A stretch of 11,383 nucleotides of DNA, from NCBI GenBank assembly GCA_026770615.1, contig MU631771.1:102549-113931 (forward strand), in the 5' to 3' direction. Below are positions 8,072-11,383 of this stretch, one piece after another (position 1 is the stretch's first letter; each line of letters begins with the position of its first letter). The notes under the pieces were generated by a model. That model was not told the origin of the DNA and ran no database searches. It saw only the letters and a program-made list of their open reading frames with translations. This DNA comes from Pavlovales sp. CCMP2436. Its lineage: Eukaryota; Haptophyta; Pavlovophyceae; Pavlovales. The translations under genes and the position numbers were made by a program.

Positions 8072-8479
8072 GGGTCGAAATCCGAATTCGTGGCGCGATT
8101 CCGCACTGGGGAGGGGGAAAAGCTGTGGCCGGGTCGAAGAAGTAGAGATCGTTCGCCCCGCGCGCCAAGTGTCGATAGCTGTTGTCGAATAGAGCCCTCC
8201 TCGACGGTGGGAGCCCACCTCGTGTGCCTCTGGGGTCGACAACATACTGAAGGTAACTAAAATTTCCGATTTTCAGCGTTCGGAAGCGAAAAGAAAGTCA
8301 TGGTTCCCGAAGTGGTGCACAAAAGTTAGTTGCAGATTCGTTATTGGGGCGGCGCCCCATTCACGAATCTGCAACTAACTTTTGTGCACCACCTCCGGTT
8401 TGTGAGTTGCTCCGGAGGATTTTCACCGGAATTTTTCGCGATTTCCCCCCGGACTGGCCACTAATTCGGATTTCGACCC
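8072..8479. mobile_element. 408-bp MITE-like element with 23-bp terminal inverted repeats
   Basis: The left end 8072-8094 (GGGTCGAAATCCGAATT then C then GTGGC) and the right end 8457-8479 are inverted copies matching at 22 of 23 positions. The interior has no coding capacity, includes the 81-bp hairpin 8312-8392, a GGTGGGAGCCCACC palindrome near 8206-8219, and GTTGTCGA/TCGACAAC inverted words near 8183 and 8234. This is the structure of a non-autonomous DNA transposon. Target-site duplication is unclear: AT-rich words (ATAT) occur on both sides but not at exactly the same distance from the ends. Confidence 0.7.
8312..8392. repeat. Perfect 29-bp-arm hairpin inside the terminal-inverted-repeat element
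   Basis: Arms 8312-8340 and 8364-8392 are perfect inverted copies; each contains GTGCACAAAAGTTAGTTGCA or its complement. The 23-nt spacer holds a further 7-bp palindrome (TGGGGCG at 8345-8351, CGCCCCA at 8353-8359), so nearly the whole 81 nt can fold into one stem. It may be a nested smaller foldback element or a structural core of the larger one. A small-RNA precursor is conceivable but untested. Confidence 0.9.
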
Positions 8480-9388
8480 ATGGATATACCCATTAATATA
8501 TAATTAATTTACATATATAAAAATAATGTGAATTACTAAGGGACCTTGTCTGTCTGAATAAGCTATTAACTTGGTGAGCCAGCTTGAATCCTTATCATAA
8601 ATATAACCGCAGCGTCTGAATAGTTATTTAATCCAACTTCTAGTTTGTGAATGTAACTCACGTAGCTAGGTGGGCGCTAGCCATCTCGCAATCGGCATCT
8701 GCGGGGGTGCTTCGACATCTCGCACTTTTCTAACTAGTAAACTAGCGCTAGTAAAAGTGCAATAAACTTTACATTGTTCCGAGCTTCGAGTTTTACAATG
8801 TCCCTTGCCGCCCAAGGCCGAAATTGAATTGCGGCTGCGCTAAAAATTATTAAAATATAAGATAACTACTATTACAATTATAACTTTTAAACTAGCTATA
8901 CAATGTATGTATGTAAATATCGACGTCAACGAGTCCGACAGACGCACGCCTCTCGCACAGACACATGCCTCTCGCCGGCCCCTAAGTCCGCTCTGTTGGA
9001 CCGGCGCATCTGTTCGAGACCAAAGCCGCTGGCGCGACAGCAGGCACTGCCCCGCACACCAGCTGTCCGTTCGAATACAACAATATAATAGAACCATCGT
9101 GCCGAGGCCCGGTCTTTGCCGCGGCGCGCCCCCCCGCGCATGCCAGGCACCTGGCGGCCACACGGCAAACCGCGCGCAGCGGTTGCACCCTCTAGCGGCT
9201 CAGCTCGCGGGCTGCCATTTCTGGTCGCCGTGCGAGGCTGCGAGGTCTGGCCCGCGAATAAACATGTGCGGGTCCTAATAATAAAAAAATGAAAAAAAAA
9301 ATGCACTTAGTTTGTTGGATGATATGAAATCAATAAATTGATTAATACATCGAACGAGTGAGCACGTGGGGGTTCTGCAGCACCAGCA
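8480..9388. other. AT-rich spacer with a GC-rich patch, no gene supported
   Basis: 8480-8920 is AT-rich and holds a hairpin at 8722-8760 (outer arms GCACTTTT/AAAAGTGC, inner arms ACTAG/CTAGT) and an ATTGT/ACAAT pair near 8773-8802. 8926-9260 is an abrupt GC-rich patch with several overlapping ORFs and no recognisable domain. The final exon and 3' end of the E1-alpha gene should lie in or before this stretch on the minus strand, but I could not identify them. Confidence 0.45.
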
Positions 9389-9478
9389 ATCATAATAATA
9401 ATAACAACAATAATATAATAATAATAAAAATAATAACAACAACAATAATAGCAATAATCATCATAATCATCATTATCC
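9389..9478. repeat. AAT/AAC trinucleotide microsatellite
   Basis: An imperfect run of ATA, ATA, ACA and ATC trinucleotides fills about 90 bp and grades into CATCATAATCATCATTATCC. It lies downstream of the last identified E1-alpha exon, probably within intron 3 or the 3' flank. Confidence 0.9.
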
Positions 9479-9492
9479 ATAACGCGATTCAC

Positions 9493-9797
9493 GAGCGTTA
9501 GATGTTAGTATGAGAATGATTGTTGTGATTCATATGATTGCTATTTATTTGATTGCTATAAATATGATTGTCACGATTCAATATCTCACGATACGATTTA
9601 ACATTTACGATTCACTACCTGTGAGCGGTAGATGTTGTGATGCATATGATTGTTATGAATATGTTTCTTGATGTGAAACTGATTATTGTGATTCATCTGA
9701 TGCATATGATTATTATGATTGTTTTAATATTTAATACTTTAACGATTTAATTCGATTTAATTCGTTGCGACATTTACCTGCGAGCGGTAGATGTCGC
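9493..9797 (-). repeat. Degraded copies of the exon 3 end and its splice donor
   Basis: The true junction (plus strand ACCTGCGAGCGGTAGATGTC, at 9776-9795) has a 19/21 match at 9617-9637 and a weaker relative at 9493-9506 (GAGCGTTAGATGTT). Read on the minus strand, the nearer copy keeps the donor context CTCACAG|GTAGTG against CTCGCAG|GTAAAT in the real site. The real junction is also framed by inverted 7-mers GCGACAT (9767-9773) and ATGTCGC (9791-9797). The copy keeps a shorter version (AACAT/ATGTT). Between copies are irregular TGATTGTTATGATTCATATG-like repeats. Confidence 0.75.
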
Positions 9798-11301
9798 GGT
9801 ACAGTTCCGCGGCAGCGGGCGAGGATTCCTTCTTCGCGAACTCGACCGCCACGTCGATCTCTTTGCGGATCTTGGTCTCCAGCGCCTGCGTTAAATTGAT
9901 TTTGACATAAATTGAGATTAATACCGATTTCTATTTGTGCGTGTGTGTGTGTGTGTGTATGTGAGTTAGGGTCAGGGGGGGGTTCAGAGACAGGCAGGCA
10001 GAGAAAGAGAGAGGGGGAAAGAGGTAGAAAGGGGGGAGAGGTGGGGGGTATGGGCAGGGGGAGGGTGGGGTTATTTAGTTCCTCCGGCATAATATTCAGA
10101 AACAAAAATGGATAGTTTTAATATTATTAATAATAGTTATTAATAAAACTAATAATAAAAATAATCGGAATGAGCGCATTTCGAGTTGCCCTCTTACTCT
10201 TGCTCTAGTTCTTTTTGGTTTTTTTGACTACTAGGTTGTTCTAAGTCGGTACGTTAAAAGAATTTTTAAAAATGTTGTTCTAGTTGGGATAGGTGGCTTT
10301 TTGTTGTCGCTATTGTTGCTGTAGGTCTTTTTGTTGATTCATGCAAATCAATGTGGACGCACCTTGAGATTTAAATAATACCTTGAGATGCTCCGGCGTG
10401 GTGAGGCTGGAGCCATTTATTCAGATTTATTCATATTATTTAGTATCATTATGATTTGGCATTATTATGATCACTTGTCGCATGTGAGCTGCCACTGGCG
10501 CACCTTCGAAGAACTAAGAAAAAAAAAAAAAAAAAAAAAACCTTGAGCTCCTCGGGCGTGGCGAGGCTGTGCTCGAGCATGATCTTCTTGAGGCCTGTTG
10601 TGATGGGTGGTATTCGTTGGTTAGTATGCGTAGTATTAGCATTGTCATGTTAGGGCCTCCCATATTCGTTTGTTCGTTATGGTAGTGATAGTGTTGTCAT
10701 GTTGGGGCCTGAAGCAGCCGGACACAATTCCAAGAAAAAAATCCGTTGGACAATTCACAGAGCAGCTAATATCTTTAGCACACACGCACGCACACACAGA
10801 TAGAGTCATAGATAGATGGAAGGAAAAGGGGGGGGAGAAAAAAACTAAAACAAAAACAAAAACGCTCACCCTCCACAGGGTCGCGCACGCGCCGTACGCC
10901 CTACAACTTTCACACATACACAGAAATAAATATACGTACAAATATAAATATGAGTACACGTTACAGAGAAGCGCACCCTCCACAGGGTCTAGATAGAAAT
11001 AAATATACGTACACATACAACTATAAGTACACGTATACATATGCAGAAAAGCATCCTCCTAGGGTCGCTCACCCTCCATAGGGTCGCTCACCCTCCATAG
11101 GGTCGCGCGCGCGCCGCACGCCCCGCAACTTTCACACACATACAGAAATAATTATACGTATAGATACGAATATAAGTACACGTATACATCTACAGAAACG
11201 CACCCTCCACAGGGTCGCGCGCGCGCCGCACGCCCGAGACCTCATCGCGATTGCGGTAAGTCACACCCGGGTCGGACATGGAGTGACCGTGGTAGCGGTA
11301 C
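9778..11301 (-). CDS. PDHA1: Pyruvate dehydrogenase E1 component subunit alpha, three consecutive 3' exons
   Basis: E1-alpha, with E1-beta, uses thiamine diphosphate to decarboxylate pyruvate and pass the acetyl group to E2 in the mitochondrial matrix. Exons: 11301-11204 ([20 protein letters not shown] to RARDPVE), 10594-10542 ([18 protein letters not shown]) and 9885-9778 ([20 protein letters not shown] to [11 protein letters not shown]). The first contains the phosphorylation loop: the site-1 Ser of HGHSMSDPG is kept, and the site-2 position is Thr (GVT). Junctions are ATTAG before 11301, GGAGG|GTGCGT at 11204/11203, CAACAG|GCC before 10594, CTCAAG|GTTTT at 10542/10541, CGCAG|GCG before 9885 and CGCAG|GTAAAT at 9778/9777. 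Introns are 609 and 656 nt; the split Gly codon rejoins correctly. The 5' part is beyond the window. The final exon, normally carrying a short V-R-rich end, is not located. Confidence 0.92.
9937..9960. repeat. GT dinucleotide repeat in intron 2
   Basis: About ten GT units (one GC interruption) lie in E1-alpha intron 2, about 50 nt from the exon 3 acceptor. On the transcribed-sense strand this is a CA tract. Confidence 0.95.
9971..10071. repeat. 100-bp purine/G-rich tract in intron 2 with G-quadruplex pattern
   Basis: The plus strand is almost purely G and A. 10043-10070 has G runs of 6, 3, 5, 3 and 4 separated by 1-3 nt, which fits a G-quadruplex motif. The gene is read from the other strand, so the RNA carries a long C/U tract 85-190 nt upstream of the exon 3 acceptor, possibly an extended polypyrimidine tract. 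Confidence 0.8.
10361..10580 (-). repeat. Copies of the exon 2 end and donor within intron 2
   Basis: The real exon 2 end reads CCTTGAGCTCCTCGGGCGTG on the plus strand at 10541-10560. The segment 10381-10409 matches 10541-10569 at 25 of 29 positions, and a further ACCTTGAGAT lies at 10361. Read on the minus strand the three sites are CTCAAG|GTTTTT (real), CTCAAG|GTATTA and CTCAAG|GTGCGT. The last resembles the donor of intron 1 more than the real one does. Confidence 0.8.
10519..10540. repeat. 22-nt A run directly abutting a splice donor
   Basis: The run is T22 in the sense of the E1-alpha gene and begins at the second base of intron 2, so the donor is G|GTTTTT. This departs from the GTRAGT-like consensus at positions +3 to +5. 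Such runs are unstable in replication and sequencing, so the length may vary. Confidence 0.9.
10593..10710 (-). repeat. Tandem ~52-bp relatives of the exon 2 acceptor region
   Basis: GGCCT at the exon 2 start (10593-10597) recurs at 10654-10658 and 10706-10710. The 29 bp before the latter two (10630-10658 and 10682-10710) agree at 24 of 29 positions, and TATTCGTT is shared at 10611 and 10663. On the minus strand these are three AG|GCC(T/C) acceptor-like sites in a row. Confidence 0.7.
10620..10626 (-). promoter_or_regulatory. Branch-point word TACTAAC of intron 1
   Basis: On the minus strand TACTAAC ends 25 nt before the AG/exon 2 junction at 10595/10594, a normal distance. It equals the strict yeast branch-point consensus. 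It supports the assigned acceptor over its two repeat relatives. Confidence 0.7.
10867..11235 (-). repeat. ~110-bp tandem array in intron 1 built from the exon 1 end and donor
   Basis: The 35 bp at the end of the first visible exon (11201-11235, starting CACCCTCCACAGGGTCGCGC) are repeated at 11089-11123 (34/35) and 10867-10901 (33/35). Shorter copies lie at 10974-10989 (16/16), 11070-11087 and 11052-11068. Spacing between the main copies is 107, 115 and 112 bp. The AT-rich parts between them also match (CAACTTTCACACA, AGAAATAAATATACGTAC, AAGTACACGTATACAT). Each copy carries a GGAGG|GTGMGY-type donor, for example GTGAGC at 11088-11083. Confidence 0.92.
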
Positions 11302-11383
11302 CTAATGTGTGTGTCGGGGGGGAGGGGGGCAAGGGTGAGTGAGGGCATAGTAACAGGGCAGGCAGTCGGGTACAAGGGGGGGG

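Noticed and set aside
8990..9080. Possible last exon of E1-alpha on the minus strand (after GGACAG, reading LVCGAVPAV to TAG)
   Set aside because: The phase would fit, but the peptide does not resemble known E1-alpha C-termini and the acceptor lacks a pyrimidine tract.
9060..9085. tRNA T-loop or B-box-like word CGTTCGAATAC
   Set aside because: The flanking bases do not form a T stem and no cloverleaf or A box is found upstream.
10867..11235. CRISPR-like array of 35-bp repeats with ~75-bp spacers
   Set aside because: The spacers are themselves repeated, the repeat is the end of a protein-coding exon, and the context is a spliced eukaryotic gene.
9778..11301. Junction copies as a pure assembly artefact
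   Set aside because: The copies differ by substitutions from each other and the three arrays differ in sequence, which simple misassembly would not produce. Long reads would still be the decisive test.

Overview
The window looks like nuclear DNA of a GC-rich eukaryote, most likely a protist or unicellular alga. Three lines of evidence support this. A mitochondrial-type pyruvate dehydrogenase E1-alpha gene is split by GT-AG introns with pyrimidine tracts and one exact TACTAAC branch-point word. Broken non-LTR-type retroelement pieces are scattered around. A GC-rich coding background alternates with AT-rich, simple-repeat spacers. I cannot name the species; a haptophyte- or stramenopile-like alga is only a guess.

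Layout, left to right. 1-996 (-): decayed reverse transcriptase with its three catalytic Asp positions still readable. 997-1560: GC-rich spacer with a 29-bp inverted repeat. 1562-2768 (+): retroelement remnant A, a basic Pro/Gln/Asn-rich ORF followed by an OTU-type cysteine protease broken by two TGA codons. 2769-2991: spacer with three copies of a 12-mer. 2992-3279 (+): Ser-Pro-Pro-Pro-rich ORF. 3425-3959 (+): unrecognised protein built on two ~66-residue repeats, frameshifted by a 4-bp duplication. 3960-5109: no gene seen. 5110-6846 (-): retroelement remnant B, the C-terminal half of an OTU-like domain, then a CCHC finger and a long Pro-rich repetitive tail. 7094-7849 (+): an intact GxxExxY-family (PD-(D/E)XK nuclease fold) gene with a C-terminal Cys/His cluster. 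8072-8479: a 408-bp element with 23-bp terminal inverted repeats and a perfect 29-bp-arm hairpin inside. 8480-9777: AT-rich spacer and intron DNA. 9778-11301 (-): three exons of PDH E1-alpha; the 5' part lies beyond the right edge and the last exon was not found.

The most unusual signal is in the E1-alpha gene. At each of the three 5' splice sites seen, the few dozen bases spanning the exon end and donor are repeated, more or less degraded, inside the following intron. Intron 1 carries them as a ~110-bp tandem array, intron 2 as a 25/29 copy plus a shorter one, intron 3 as a 19/21 copy plus a weaker one. The acceptor of intron 1 also has two upstream relatives. The introns therefore appear to have grown by repeated local duplication of their own splice junctions, which leaves arrays of decoy splice sites.

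Apart from E1-alpha and the GxxExxY gene, most of the coding-like sequence is retroelement debris. No operon-like or pathway link between neighbours is visible.
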